64,000 bases of DNA. Source: Mesorhizobium australicum. GTDB taxonomy: Bacteria > Pseudomonadota > Alphaproteobacteria > Rhizobiales > Rhizobiaceae. A program made the position numbers and the translations under genes. Shown here piece after piece: positions 36,572 through 44,402 of this stretch. The DNA is taken from assembly GCF_900177325.1 (NCBI RefSeq), contig NZ_FXBL01000004.1, positions 124,001 to 188,000 of the forward strand. Reading direction: 5' to 3'. Position 1 is the first letter of the stretch. Every line of letters begins with the position of its first letter. The notes under the pieces were generated by a model. That model had not been told where the DNA came from and did not search any database. It saw only the letters and a list, made by a program, of their open reading frames with translations.

Positions 36572-37117
36572 TCACCGCGTCGGCGCGCGCCAAACGAAAC
36601 GGCCGTCGCCGTCTTCGTCGGTGTAGAGAGGGGTGGCCCGGCCGATGACCGCCGAGGCAGGAAGCGGACCGAAGTAGCGCCCGTCGAGGCTGTCACGGGC
36701 TTCCGGGTTCATGAGGAAGACTTCGCCGTTCGCGACGCGCCGGCAGCCCTGCCAAACGGGCAGATCGCGGCCACGGCTGTCGCGGTCGCGCGCCTCACCG
36801 AGCGGCACGGCGTCGATGGTGACGGCGCGACTGTGGCGGCAGACGCGCTGTCCAGGCAGCGCCATGACGCGCTTGAGAAGGGGTACATCAGGCCCGACAT
36901 AACCGCGCTCGACCATGAATGCGGCGAGCGGCTCGGGCGGCATGACGGCGACCAGGTCGGTAACGTCGAGACGGTCGGCGGGCGCGATGCCGTATAGGCC
37001 GATCGGCACGCTGGCGGAGACGTTCCAGACCAGCTTGAGCGGGGTCGGAACGACGGCGGAAACGGCGATGCCGATCACGGCGGCCGTCGTCACCATGGCG
37101 TAGCGGAGACGGGTCAT
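36572..37117 (-). CDS. traF: TraF, S26-type conjugation signal peptidase
   Basis: 181 residues, one N-terminal membrane anchor, catalytic Ser in SASVPIGLY and catalytic Lys in LLKRVMALPGQRV, then MNPEARDSLDGRYFG near the end. In RP4 TraF removes the C-terminal tail of TrbC pilin and cyclises it; the same partner is encoded here. Overlaps DUF2840 by four bases. Confidence 0.92.
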   Translation of the reverse strand: MTRLRYAMVTTAAVIGIAVSAVVPTPLKLVWNVSASVPIGLYGIAPADRLDVTDLVAVMPPEPLAAFMVERGYVGPDVPLLKRVMALPGQRVCRHSRAVTIDAVPLGEARDRDSRGRDLPVWQGCRRVANGEVFLMNPEARDSLDGRYFGPLPASAVIGRATPLYTDEDGDGRFVWRAPTR

Positions 37118-37635
37118 CCTTCAATCTCCCGCCGCCGAAGCCACGCGCGATGGCGCTCCATCGAATACGGGCGCGGCGCTTCTCCGGTGCTCATCCGGTG
37201 GGCGACATGGCGCCAGTGATCGGGCGCGACATCACAAGGGTCGATGTGGGTGGCCTCGATGGCATCGATGTGCCGCAGCACGTCTTCGACCTTCGGCCAG
37301 CTTTCGATCTTCAGCAGGATTTCGCCGCCGGGGCGTGCGAAGGGCAGCGTCTGATAGGCGTCGCCCGGCGCGACTGCCCGCACGATGTCGATGCGCGATA
37401 TGACGGTGCCGAAGTCGTTCGCCGCCCAGCGGACGAACGCGAAGACGGTGTTCGGCCGGAACGAGACGATGCGCCTGTGGCGATCGAGGATATGTTCCCG
37501 CGCCTCGCGGCCGAACCTGATCCAGTATTCGATCTTCTTCTCGATCCACGTCAATTCGACATGGGTCAGGTCGTCCTGGGATTGCACGGCCGACGTCGGG
37601 CCGCTGCGCATGCGGTGGGCCGCGATGCCGGTCAT
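37114..37635 (-). CDS. DUF2840 family protein
   Basis: 173 residues starting MTGIAAHRMRSG; the core THVELTWIEKKIEYWIRFG and RPNTVFAFVRWAANDFGT is typical of DUF2840, a family of unknown function found between parA and traF in Tn4371-like elements. ATG at 37635 overlaps the upstream RHH gene stop. No catalytic motif is evident. Confidence 0.87.
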   Translation of the reverse strand: MTGIAAHRMRSGPTSAVQSQDDLTHVELTWIEKKIEYWIRFGREAREHILDRHRRIVSFRPNTVFAFVRWAANDFGTVISRIDIVRAVAPGDAYQTLPFARPGGEILLKIESWPKVEDVLRHIDAIEATHIDPCDVAPDHWRHVAHRMSTGEAPRPYSMERHRAWLRRREIEG

Positions 37636-37886
37636 GGAGTGTCTCCTTCGGTGGACGGGAATTCGCGCGCGAGCAGATCGCGCAGCATGTCGGCGACGGT
37701 GACGTCGCGCTGGAAGGCGGCAATCTTGATGCGTCCGCGCAGCTCGGGTGTGATGTCGATGGTCAGCCTGGCCGAATAGGTGGTGGCCACTTCCCTGCCG
37801 CCCGACGATGCATCCCCGGCCTTGATCCAGCCTTCCGGATCGACCGGTCGGGACGCGAAGCCTCGGCGGGTCGGGCGCTCGCTCAT
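37632..37886 (-). CDS. Small ribbon-helix-helix partner of ParA
   Basis: 84 residues with a disordered N-terminus and a C-terminal RHH motif (ARLTIDITPELRGRIKIAAF, then DVTVADMLRDLL). Its start overlaps the parA stop (ATGA), a layout like ParA-ParG pairs in which the RHH protein binds the centromere and represses the operon. The alternative is a general element regulator. Confidence 0.82.
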   Translation of the reverse strand: MSERPTRRGFASRPVDPEGWIKAGDASSGGREVATTYSARLTIDITPELRGRIKIAAFQRDVTVADMLRDLLAREFPSTEGDTP

Positions 37887-38536
37887 GACGCGATCCTCCC
37901 GATACCGAGCCGCGAAATCTCGACCAGCAACGCCGTGATCTCGCGGGCGGCGGGACTGTCGCCAGCGATCTCCGAGGCGAGCCGCCCGGTTTGCGCGGCG
38001 TCGGCGAAGACAACGCGCTGGCCGATGGTGGAGCTGAGCACCGGCGGATCGTGATCGGCCAATGTCTCGGCCGTCTCTCGGGCGATGACAGTGCGTGCGG
38101 CGCAGCGATTGAGGACGAAACGGGCGGCGAGTTGGGGTCGGTAGATGCGGGCCTCCGTGAGGAGGGAGAGCATTTCCGCCGAGGCCCATCCGTCGAGCGG
38201 AGACGGTTGCACCGGGATCAGGACGAGATCGGCGGCGAGAAGCGCCGAGCGCATGAGGCCGGCGACGCGCGGTGGTCCGTCGATCACTATCATGTCGGCG
38301 TTAAGGGCGAGTTCGGGCGCTTCCCGATGGAGCGTATCGCGCGCAAGTCCGACGACGCCGAAGGCGCGCGGGAGGCCCTCGCGCGAGCGCTGCTGCGACC
38401 AGTCGAGCGCCGAACCCTGCGGGTCGGCGTCGATCAGGGTGACGCGCCTTCCCCGCCGGGCGAGTTCGCCGGCAAGGTGGAGCGCAAGCGTCGTCTTGCC
38501 GACGCCGCCCTTTTGATTGAGGAGGGCGACGATCAT
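37883..38536 (-). CDS. parA: ParA-family partition ATPase
   Basis: 217 residues with the deviant Walker A QKGGVGKTT at 8-16, LIDADPQGSALDW, and VIDGPP. The short length with no N-terminal HTH identifies the type Ib ParA class, matching the small RHH partner directly downstream. Overlaps repA by four bases, so replication initiator, ParA and RHH protein are one translational unit that would support maintenance of an excised circle. Confidence 0.92.
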   Translation of the reverse strand: MIVALLNQKGGVGKTTLALHLAGELARRGRRVTLIDADPQGSALDWSQQRSREGLPRAFGVVGLARDTLHREAPELALNADMIVIDGPPRVAGLMRSALLAADLVLIPVQPSPLDGWASAEMLSLLTEARIYRPQLAARFVLNRCAARTVIARETAETLADHDPPVLSSTIGQRVVFADAAQTGRLASEIAGDSPAAREITALLVEISRLGIGRIAS

Positions 38537-39714
38537 CGGCGTGCTCCCGTCGGATCAAGAGGAAGCCGGGGCGCATCGCGATCTGCGGATGCTTCAGAGC
38601 CGTCCTTACGGAAAGATGGAGCCGGATCAGGCTTCCACTCCTGTCGTGCGGAGCTCTTCCTGTCGGCGATGCTGAGGCTTCTGGCGGTGTCGCGGATGAG
38701 GTTTTCCACATCGCGCGCGCGCTCTTCAGGGTTAGAGTCTTGGTTAGACTCTAAGTTAAGAGCGCGATTCCGCTTTTGCTTTCCACGCGTTACAGCCTGT
38801 TTGGGTTCCTGATAGCACGAGCCTCGGGTTCCCGATAGCACGATGGTCCGGGTTCCCGATAGCACGAGGCCGTCCACTGGTTTTCCACCGGGCGGCATCG
38901 GCTCGAAGGCGAGCAGCATGCGGCCGCCGATCTCCGCCTCGAGGAAAAGGGTGTAGCCGGGCAGAGGCTGGCGCCGGATGATGTCGCGCAGCTCGAAGGC
39001 GAAGCGCTTATACGGCGACAGGCTGCCAGATTTCCGGTGGAGATGGCGGAAGTCGAACCGCCAGCCGTCGCGCTGGCGTCCGCCATGCTTCCGAACCAGG
39101 CGGTAGAGCCAACGATCGAGTCCGCCCGTCAGATCGAAGTACGCCCGATCGATAGTGAGCACGAGCGCATCGTCGAGGACGGCCTGGTAGAACCAGTCCG
39201 GCACAATCAGCTCGATGCCGTCGGGACGGCCGTTTCGGTCGGTGCGTTCCTGCCACTCGTTGATCCACGAGAAGCGATGGCGACGGCCTTCTGCTGGCTG
39301 GCGGATCGAGGTGGAAACGGTGGTCGATTGCAGCCGGTCGAGCGCGGCCTTCAGGCGCTGATAGTCGCGTGAGCCGGTGCCCCGGCCAACATAAGTGAGG
39401 ATTTCGTAGGGCGTGGCGGCCATCAGCCTGGAGGTACGAAGCCCGGTGTCGCGGGCTTCGACGATCTGGCTCGCCGCCCAGATCAGGATGTCGGCGTCCC
39501 AGATGGTCGCCATTCCGTGATCAGGGACAGCCTCGACCCGGATCGTCACGTTGCCGGCAGCGAAGTCGATCGGCGCGACGCGGTGGGTCTTGGAGAGGGA
39601 GAAGAAGGGATAGGCCATGAGATCCTGCGCGTCTCGTGGCGCGAAGTCGCCGGGGAGCGCCCGGAACAGGTCGAGCTGTCCGCGCTCTGAAAGGGATCGA
39701 CGCCGCGCCACCAT
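38533..39714 (-). CDS. repA: Plasmid-type replication initiator RepA (RPA family)
   Basis: 393 residues. DLMAYPFFSLSKTHR, ILTYVGRGTGSRDYQRLKAAL and ELIVPDWFYQAVL are conserved stretches of the alphaproteobacterial replication initiator RPA family. Its presence means the element can probably replicate after excision, or that it is a plasmid. The last 90 residues are low-complexity and variable. No obvious iterons were recognised next to it. Confidence 0.88.
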   Translation of the reverse strand: MVARRRSLSERGQLDLFRALPGDFAPRDAQDLMAYPFFSLSKTHRVAPIDFAAGNVTIRVEAVPDHGMATIWDADILIWAASQIVEARDTGLRTSRLMAATPYEILTYVGRGTGSRDYQRLKAALDRLQSTTVSTSIRQPAEGRRHRFSWINEWQERTDRNGRPDGIELIVPDWFYQAVLDDALVLTIDRAYFDLTGGLDRWLYRLVRKHGGRQRDGWRFDFRHLHRKSGSLSPYKRFAFELRDIIRRQPLPGYTLFLEAEIGGRMLLAFEPMPPGGKPVDGLVLSGTRTIVLSGTRGSCYQEPKQAVTRGKQKRNRALNLESNQDSNPEERARDVENLIRDTARSLSIADRKSSARQEWKPDPAPSFRKDGSEASADRDAPRLPLDPTGARR

Positions 39715-39732
39715 GAACGGAACCGCCCGCGA

Positions 39733-40014
39733 TCAGCGTGCGTAGCGACCGGGTTGCGGAACGGCGAGTGGCACCTGGCGCTTCGCCGGCAACACCTGCC
39801 CACGCGGATCGGAGGTCGAGGTGACGGCACCGCGGGCCGCCCAGGCTTCGAGATCGTCGACCGCGTAGACGACGCGGCCCCCGAGCTTGCGGTAGCTGGG
39901 GCCGGTCCCGTAAGTCCGGTGCTTTTCGAGCGTCCGGGCGGACAGGCTGAGGAATTCGGCAGCTTCCTTGGTGCGCAGGAAGCGCGGCGGCAGAACGGCG
40001 AGATCGGGTCGCAT
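39733..40014 (-). CDS. AlpA/MerR-type helix-turn-helix protein
   Basis: 93 residues; FLRTKEAAEFLSLSARTLEKH and YRKLGGRVVYAVDDLEAWAA form the winged HTH of AlpA/excisionase-like proteins. These typically control excision or neighbouring promoters on integrated elements. ATG at 40014 has AAAGG upstream. It lies 18 nt before repA on the same strand and probably regulates the repA-parA unit. Confidence 0.87.
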   Translation of the reverse strand: MRPDLAVLPPRFLRTKEAAEFLSLSARTLEKHRTYGTGPSYRKLGGRVVYAVDDLEAWAARGAVTSTSDPRGQVLPAKRQVPLAVPQPGRYAR

Positions 40015-40155
40015 GGGTCGGCCTTTCGTGGTCTTCGTTAGGGGCGCCGGAGATCGGCGGCGGACGAAGGCCACGATGGCGAAGCGAAACCGGTGAGTTG
40101 CAGGGCGAATTTGAGGGATATCGAAATCGCCCACCGGGCGAGCCGATGCGTTCGG

Positions 40156-40930
40156 CTAGGATGACCGACGATGACGAAGCAATCGACGATAGCCGCCCGC
40201 GATCATGGCGCGGGCATCCCGCAACAACGATTTGACTGCATGGCGGGCCGACGACGCCTGCCATTCATCGCGGTCGAGGCTACCGATATTGAAGATGACT
40301 TGCGCGATCTCCTGCTGGGTCGCGCCCGCACGTCGGCCATCGAAAGCCTGCAGCATTCGCCGAGCGCGGGACCGCTGCTGTCGCGTGAGGCGGGTGTCCG
40401 GGGGCACCGCCCTGTCGTGAAGGGCCGCGAGGAAACGATAGATTGCCTCCAGCCGGCCGAAACCCTCCGGCCCGAGCGGCACCAGGGCGGCGGCGGAATC
40501 CGGGTTGAATCCGCCACCCAGGCACAAAAGTTGAAGCTGCTCCCCATTGCCGAGATCGTAGTGAAAATTGCCATCGCCGTGATCGTGGACGGCCGGGGCG
40601 TCGTCTATCACCGGCAAGGGCCTGGCGTCAGGTGCAAGCGGCGGTGGAGCTCTATCGAGGACGACAACGCTGGTATCGTCCTGCGGCAACCAGAGCACGC
40701 GGGCGTCAGGAGGAGCGTTTTGAGGATCGACGGGGATAAAACAACCCCCAGTGCCGACGGATCTTGTCCGTCAGCGTTTGGACATCGGCATCGGCTTCGC
40801 TCGATGCCTGGAAATCACGGTCATAGGCGTTGTTACGGCGCAGCCATTCCCAAGCCAGGTCGGAAGCGGTCAGGCTTTCTACGTAGCCGTAATCGGCCGA
40901 GGATCGCCACCCTGATGCGTCTGGTGTCAT
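40156..40930 (-). pseudogene. DUF6499-DUF2285 gene broken by a one-base insertion
   Basis: The N-terminal part (MTPDASGWRSSADYGYVESL, LAWEWLRRN) runs from 40930 and ends at a premature stop at 40706; the C-terminal DUF2285 part (VLWLPQDD, GGFNPDSAAALVPLGPEGFGR) continues in another frame. Reading GLFYP then VDPQNAPPDARVLW needs removal of one C from the CCCC run opposite 40732-40735. Restored length would be 257 residues, normal for this family of putative DNA-binding proteins. It could be a true mutation, a sequencing error or, less likely, programmed frameshifting. Confidence 0.8.
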
Positions 40931-41043
40931 CGCGGTCTACCTGCTGTTCTGGAGAACTGTGACAGCGGCAGACTTCCCGCCCAGGTTGTTTTATGGAAGG
41001 TGTCGTGTCGACAGTGGGTGATGCCGTGGACGCATCACCGTGA

Positions 41044-41316
41044 TCACCGCCGCTGGCTTTCGCGAACCAGATCGCGATAGCCCTGCTCGCTCATCCATCG
41101 AGCCCGGGCGAGATGGGTGTCATGAATATGCCGGCAGCGCTCCGGCTCCTGATCGGCGTCGAGACCGAAGAGGATCCGGACAGCCTCCCGCCAATCCGCG
41201 CCATCGCGCGCGGCATCGAGAAGCCTCAGGTACAGCACCATATGCTCGCGGTCGTAGGGAGTGAGCGTCTCGCCCGATGGCGGCTCGTCAAGGAATGCTG
41301 GTGTCGATGGTGCCAT
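41044..41316 (-). CDS. Small DUF2285-like protein
   Basis: 90 residues starting MAPSTPAFLDEPPSGE; the core LTPYDREHMVLYLRLLDAARDG, then ADWREAVRILFGLD and HLARARWMSEQGYRDL resembles the short DUF2285-type genes that accompany repA regions of these elements. Function unknown, probably DNA-associated. The SD is weak, and a start at 41367 is possible but adds unrelated residues. Confidence 0.7.
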   Translation of the reverse strand: MAPSTPAFLDEPPSGETLTPYDREHMVLYLRLLDAARDGADWREAVRILFGLDADQEPERCRHIHDTHLARARWMSEQGYRDLVRESQRR

Positions 41317-41505
41317 TTCAGTCCAGAATTCTCGCGCTCGGCATTCGCCAAGCGGCGCACCGACCATACCAGATGAAGATGAGGGTCAGCGAGCCCGCGC
41401 GTTGCTTGGGCTGATGGTCGCCCTTATCAGGGAACACAATAGCCCGACCACCATCATATTGGGACCAAGCCGCCTACAGCAGGGTCCTGCCCCCTCTGAT
41501 CGTTC

Positions 41506-41544
41506 ATTTACATACTATAGTTGATAAACTCAAAGTATGTAAAT
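41506..41544 (+). promoter_or_regulatory. Operator-like perfect inverted repeat upstream of the XRE regulator
   Basis: ATTTACATACT (41506-41516) and AGTATGTAAAT (41534-41544) are perfect 11-bp inverted arms separated by 17 bp. The smaller palindrome ACTATAGT (41514-41521) lies on the inner edge. The site ends 16 nt before the XRE start codon and is much more AT-rich than its surroundings. It is most likely the autoregulatory operator of that gene. Confidence 0.6.
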
Positions 41545-41560
41545 CGCGATCTTCCTGCGC

Positions 41561-41779
41561 ATGGATATGCGCAAATTGGTCGGCCGGAACTTCGCCCGCC
41601 TGCGTCGGGAGAAGGGCCTGACCCAGGAAGAGGTCGAAGCGCGGTCCGGCTTCAGTCAACAATATCTCAGCAGCCTCGAACGCGGCCGGAGAAATCCGAC
41701 CGTGATCACGCTTTATGAATTGGCCCAAGCCCTCGGCGTCAGCCACGTCCAATTGGTCGAGCCTGACGATCAGGTCTGA
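41561..41779 (+). CDS. XRE-family helix-turn-helix regulator
   Basis: 72 residues, almost entirely a lambda-repressor-type HTH: NFARLRREKGLTQEEVEARS, GFSQQYLSSLERGRRNPTV and ITLYELAQALGVS. It is one of very few plus-strand genes in the element and lies between divergent blocks, the typical position of a master switch for transfer genes. A perfect palindrome lies immediately upstream. An internal ATG two codons later is an alternative start. Confidence 0.88.
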   Translation: MDMRKLVGRNFARLRREKGLTQEEVEARSGFSQQYLSSLERGRRNPTVITLYELAQALGVSHVQLVEPDDQV

Positions 41780-41880
41780 CAGGCACTTCCGCGTAGGTGC
41801 CCCCATTTCCTCCTGATCAACCCCCGGTGAAGCTCCAACGGCGCGGTTCATGGTGGCAGCGATCGGCCACGAACATAAGG

Positions 41881-41907
41881 AAAACCCCGGCGGCTTGCGC
41901 CGCCGGG
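41881..41907 (-). terminator. Rho-independent terminator of ssb
   Basis: On the minus strand CCCGGCGGC-GCAA-GCCGCCGGG forms a perfect 9-bp stem with a GCAA loop, followed by GTTTTCC. It lies 15 nt after the ssb stop. A related stem-loop with the same loop ends the degenerate ssb copy at 42973-42990. Confidence 0.8.
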
Positions 41908-41921
41908 CCTTCCGCATCCCC

Positions 41922-42323
41922 TCAGAACGGGATGTCATCGTCGTCGACGACCTTGCCGTCGTCGTTTTCTGTCTGCTTCGCCCGGCTCAGGAAGTCGACC
42001 GTCTCGGCGATGATCTCGCAGCCGTAGCGGTCGTTGCCCTGCTGGTCGGTCCATTTCGTGTAGTGGATGCGGCCGCGAACCAGTACCTTCATGCCCTTCT
42101 CGCAATATTGCTGGATCGTCTTGCCGAGGCCGTTGAAGGCGGTGACGCGGTGCCATTCGGTGTCCTGGACCCGGTAGCCGTTCTCGTCCCGGAGAACCCT
42201 GCCTTCCGAGTAGCGGGGGCGCGAGGTGGCCAGCGTGAAGTGGGTGATGCTGGTGCCGCCCTGGGTGGTGCGGGTTTCAGGGGCCTGACCGATATTGCCG
42301 GCGAGAATGACGATGTTCTGCAT
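41922..42323 (-). CDS. ssb: Single-stranded DNA-binding protein
   Basis: 133 residues with the OB-fold pattern MQNIVILAGNIGQAPETRT, WHRVTAFNGLGKTIQQYCEKG, VLVRGRIHYTKWTDQQGNDRY, and the acidic C-terminal tip DDDDIPF that recruits repair and replication proteins. It likely protects transferred single strands on entry. GGAGA precedes the ATG at 42323. The leader has a strong hairpin (42345-42363) shared with two other genes. Confidence 0.93.
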   Translation of the reverse strand: MQNIVILAGNIGQAPETRTTQGGTSITHFTLATSRPRYSEGRVLRDENGYRVQDTEWHRVTAFNGLGKTIQQYCEKGMKVLVRGRIHYTKWTDQQGNDRYGCEIIAETVDFLSRAKQTENDDGKVVDDDDIPF

Positions 42324-42344
42324 TTTCAAGTCTCCGTTGCTTTT

Positions 42345-42363
42345 CGGAGGGACCATCCCTCCG
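42345..42363 (-). promoter_or_regulatory. Leader hairpin of ssb (CCA-loop leader type)
   Basis: CGGAGGGA-TGG-TCCCTCCG on the transcribed strand is a perfect 8-bp stem. It lies 21 nt upstream of the ssb ATG. The same central 11 bases (GGGATGGTCCC) occur in a hairpin 23 nt upstream of the 51,230 gene, and a similar GATGG-loop hairpin lies 22 nt upstream of the DUF2493 gene. Confidence 0.5.
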
Positions 42364-42527
42364 ACGAGACCCGAAAAAGGACGTCTGGAGGCTCCCGCAC
42401 TGAAGCCAACGGCGGCAGCTTGACCCCCAAGGCCCGGAGTGGTGCGGGCAGGCGCGTTTGCGCGCCAACACGGTCCGGAGCCGCGGGGGTTGCTGGAGAA
42501 AACGGAACGGACTTAGGGGATCAGTCA

Positions 42528-42990
42528 GTCGGAGGGATTGGTGCCTTTGAAAGCACGTAACGGGGACGCGCAGCAGAACACTTCGTCCTTGCCGACAACA
42601 TCGTTCCGGCAGGCTCCCAAAACCCGCACCGCCCCGAGCGCGTGCCTGCAAGGATCCCCTTCAGCCGCCACCTGTGCCGCCGTCCGGACAGGCAGGCCGG
42701 GAAAAGAAGAGTACGGCTATCGGGCTCTAGGCGAATGGTATCGCTATCGCTTCGATGGCTGAAGGCGCGGTTCAGCAGCATTGCAAGAGAGGCAGATGAA
42801 GAGGCTCGCGGCGTGGTTCCATTTCATGAAGTGGCCCGCACAGGGCGTCGAGCGCGCGCGGCCTGCGTGATTCATGCCTGATGACGATTTCCCAAGCCGG
42901 ATGAGGCGGGCCGGACACGCCGGCAAGCACAGCGATGCCATGACTGCTTCGTCTGTGTGGGCGCCGGAGGGCCGGCGGCGCAAGCCGCCG
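42528..42990 (+). pseudogene. Degenerate, inverted second copy of ssb
   Basis: The plus strand aligns along its whole length with the minus-strand ssb and its leader. Shared words include CGGAGGGATTGG versus CGGAGGGATGG at the start, QAPKTRT versus QAPETRT, YGYRALGEWYR versus NGYRVQDTEWHR, and CAGCAgcATTGC versus CAGCAATATTGC further on, ending with a stem-loop like the ssb terminator. The frame is interrupted (first stop at 42760-42762) and the OB-fold core is scrambled, so no SSB is made. It forms a diverged inverted pair with ssb. Confidence 0.65.
42973..42990 (+). terminator. Stem-loop at the end of the degenerate ssb copy
   Basis: CGGCGGC-GCAA-GCCGCCG is a perfect 7-bp stem with the same GCAA loop and core as the true ssb terminator, but the following bases (TTGTC) make a poor U-tract. 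It supports the duplication of the entire ssb unit including its terminator. Confidence 0.5.
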
Positions 42991-43152
42991 TTGTCAGATC
43001 ACAAATGAAGTGGCGGGCGCAGAAGAAAACTGGAATGAGACTAGCGGAGCGCAAATCATCAAGGCCGCAATCGCTGTGACTCTTGACAATGCATCGGAGG
43101 TGATTCACGGTTTGTTCACAGCTTGTCCCCACTATGAAGGGGAGGTGGGACG

Positions 43153-43374
43153 TTGAAGCGCAAGTCACCCAATCTGGGCGTGAGCCTTCCGAAATGCCGC
43201 TGCTGCGGCAACTACTGGCGGCCGCCCCAAGGCGTGAACGCCAGTGCTGCCTACTGTAAGCGGTGCGCAAAGGAGCGCCGCGCGGTAGCCACAGCCAGCC
43301 TGGGTCTTAAGCGGATTACCTCTGCGGACCTCAGCGGCCATTTCCTGCTGCCCCGGCGCTTCCGACTGAGCTAG
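43153..43374 (+). CDS. Small zinc-ribbon-like protein (TTG start)
   Basis: 73 residues from a TTG codon preceded by GGGGAGGT at an ideal distance, which argues for translation despite the rare start. The sequence has CRCCGNYW and YCKRCAKER, a C-x2-C...C-x2-C pattern that could bind one zinc. It is convergent with the kinase gene and their stop codons overlap by three bases. No family is recognised; a role with DNA, RNA or the kinase is possible but unproven. Confidence 0.55.
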   Translation: MKRKSPNLGVSLPKCRCCGNYWRPPQGVNASAAYCKRCAKERRAVATASLGLKRITSADLSGHFLLPRRFRLS

Positions 43375-44402
43375 GCTTCGAAGAATGCGCGCAACTCAGC
43401 CATAGCCTGGGTTTGTCCGACAATGCCGTCCGATGCGCCGAGAGAACGCGAGCGTCCAGCTCCCAATGGCTCACTCCATGCGCGCCAGCGGTGCTTGCGC
43501 TGGGAGATGCGTTCCCATTCCACCTGCAACCGACGCTGCCCCTTCACCTGCTGCCATAGAACGAACTCCGGCTCAACCGTCGTGGTCCAGACGGGGTCAA
43601 TCGGCAGCGCGGCGATGCCTGTTAGGGCCTGACCCGCGCTCTGGTGCCGACCTGCGGGATTGTCGTTCAGCATCTTGCGAATGACGGTGCGCCACGCCTT
43701 CGGGATGTGGGGCAACCATCTGAGGGTATCAACGAAGCCCCCACCAGGGATTATGTGTCGGGGGTCCGGTGCTTCCTCGTACCATACCTTGCCATGCAGT
43801 AGCCGGAACAAGGTCATGCCCAGCGCCCATATGTCGGTCTTCGGGCTCGTTCCGTTGCCGTGCCAGACCTCATAGGCAATGTGATCGCTATACCCGGCTT
43901 GGGAGCCATAACCCAGGATCAGTTCGTCGGTCACCAGGCCGAAGTCACCGAGCTTCGCGACGCCCTTCGAATCCAGCAGGATATTCGCGGGCTTGATGTC
44001 GCGATGGAGCATCTCACGCGCGTGTAGAGCGCCCAGCCCAAGCAACACCTCTGTCGCCACCTTTTTGGCGGCAGGCAGAGTCATGGGCCCTTCCTCAAAC
44101 TTGGCCTGCAACGATCCGCCGGGGCAAAACTCCATACAGATGACGACACTGTTGCCACCGTCGCCTTCGACCACGTGATGCACCTGGACCACATTGCGGT
44201 GGGTTGCCTTCGAGAGGTGCTGGGCTTCGTTGAGAGAGCCGCCCTTATATTTCTCCCAGGCAGCATCGTCGTGGTGCGCCTCGCGGCTCAAAACCTTCAC
44301 CGCTACGTTCCCGTGAGCTGGGTCGGTGCCCTTGAACACCTGGCCGAAGTGCCCGTTGCCGATCCTGTCATCAATCTGGAGGCCGGAGACGTACTCTCCC
44401 AT
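43371..44402 (-). CDS. Hanks-type serine/threonine protein kinase (cargo)
   Basis: 343 residues, no membrane segment. All catalytic elements are present: GNGHFG loop at 15-20, VAVK Lys36, alphaC Glu59, HRDIKPAN with Asp135, DFG at 153-155 and DIWALG. The usual APE is AYE (176-178). The last about 70 residues are basic and end in an unfamiliar segment. The ATG overlaps the stop of the upstream gene (ATGA), so the two proteins are made together. Such a soluble kinase is not part of the conserved transfer core and is likely cargo, perhaps a defence or regulatory module. Confidence 0.88.
   Translation of the reverse strand: MGEYVSGLQIDDRIGNGHFGQVFKGTDPAHGNVAVKVLSREAHHDDAAWEKYKGGSLNEAQHLSKATHRNVVQVHHVVEGDGGNSVVICMEFCPGGSLQAKFEEGPMTLPAAKKVATEVLLGLGALHAREMLHRDIKPANILLDSKGVAKLGDFGLVTDELILGYGSQAGYSDHIAYEVWHGNGTSPKTDIWALGMTLFRLLHGKVWYEEAPDPRHIIPGGGFVDTLRWLPHIPKAWRTVIRKMLNDNPAGRHQSAGQALTGIAALPIDPVWTTTVEPEFVLWQQVKGQRRLQVEWERISQRKHRWRAWSEPLGAGRSRSLGASDGIVGQTQAMAELRAFFEA

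Noticed and set aside
40700..40740. Programmed frameshift in the DUF6499-DUF2285 gene
   Set aside because: No classical slippery heptamer or downstream stimulatory structure was evident; a mutation or sequencing error is simpler.
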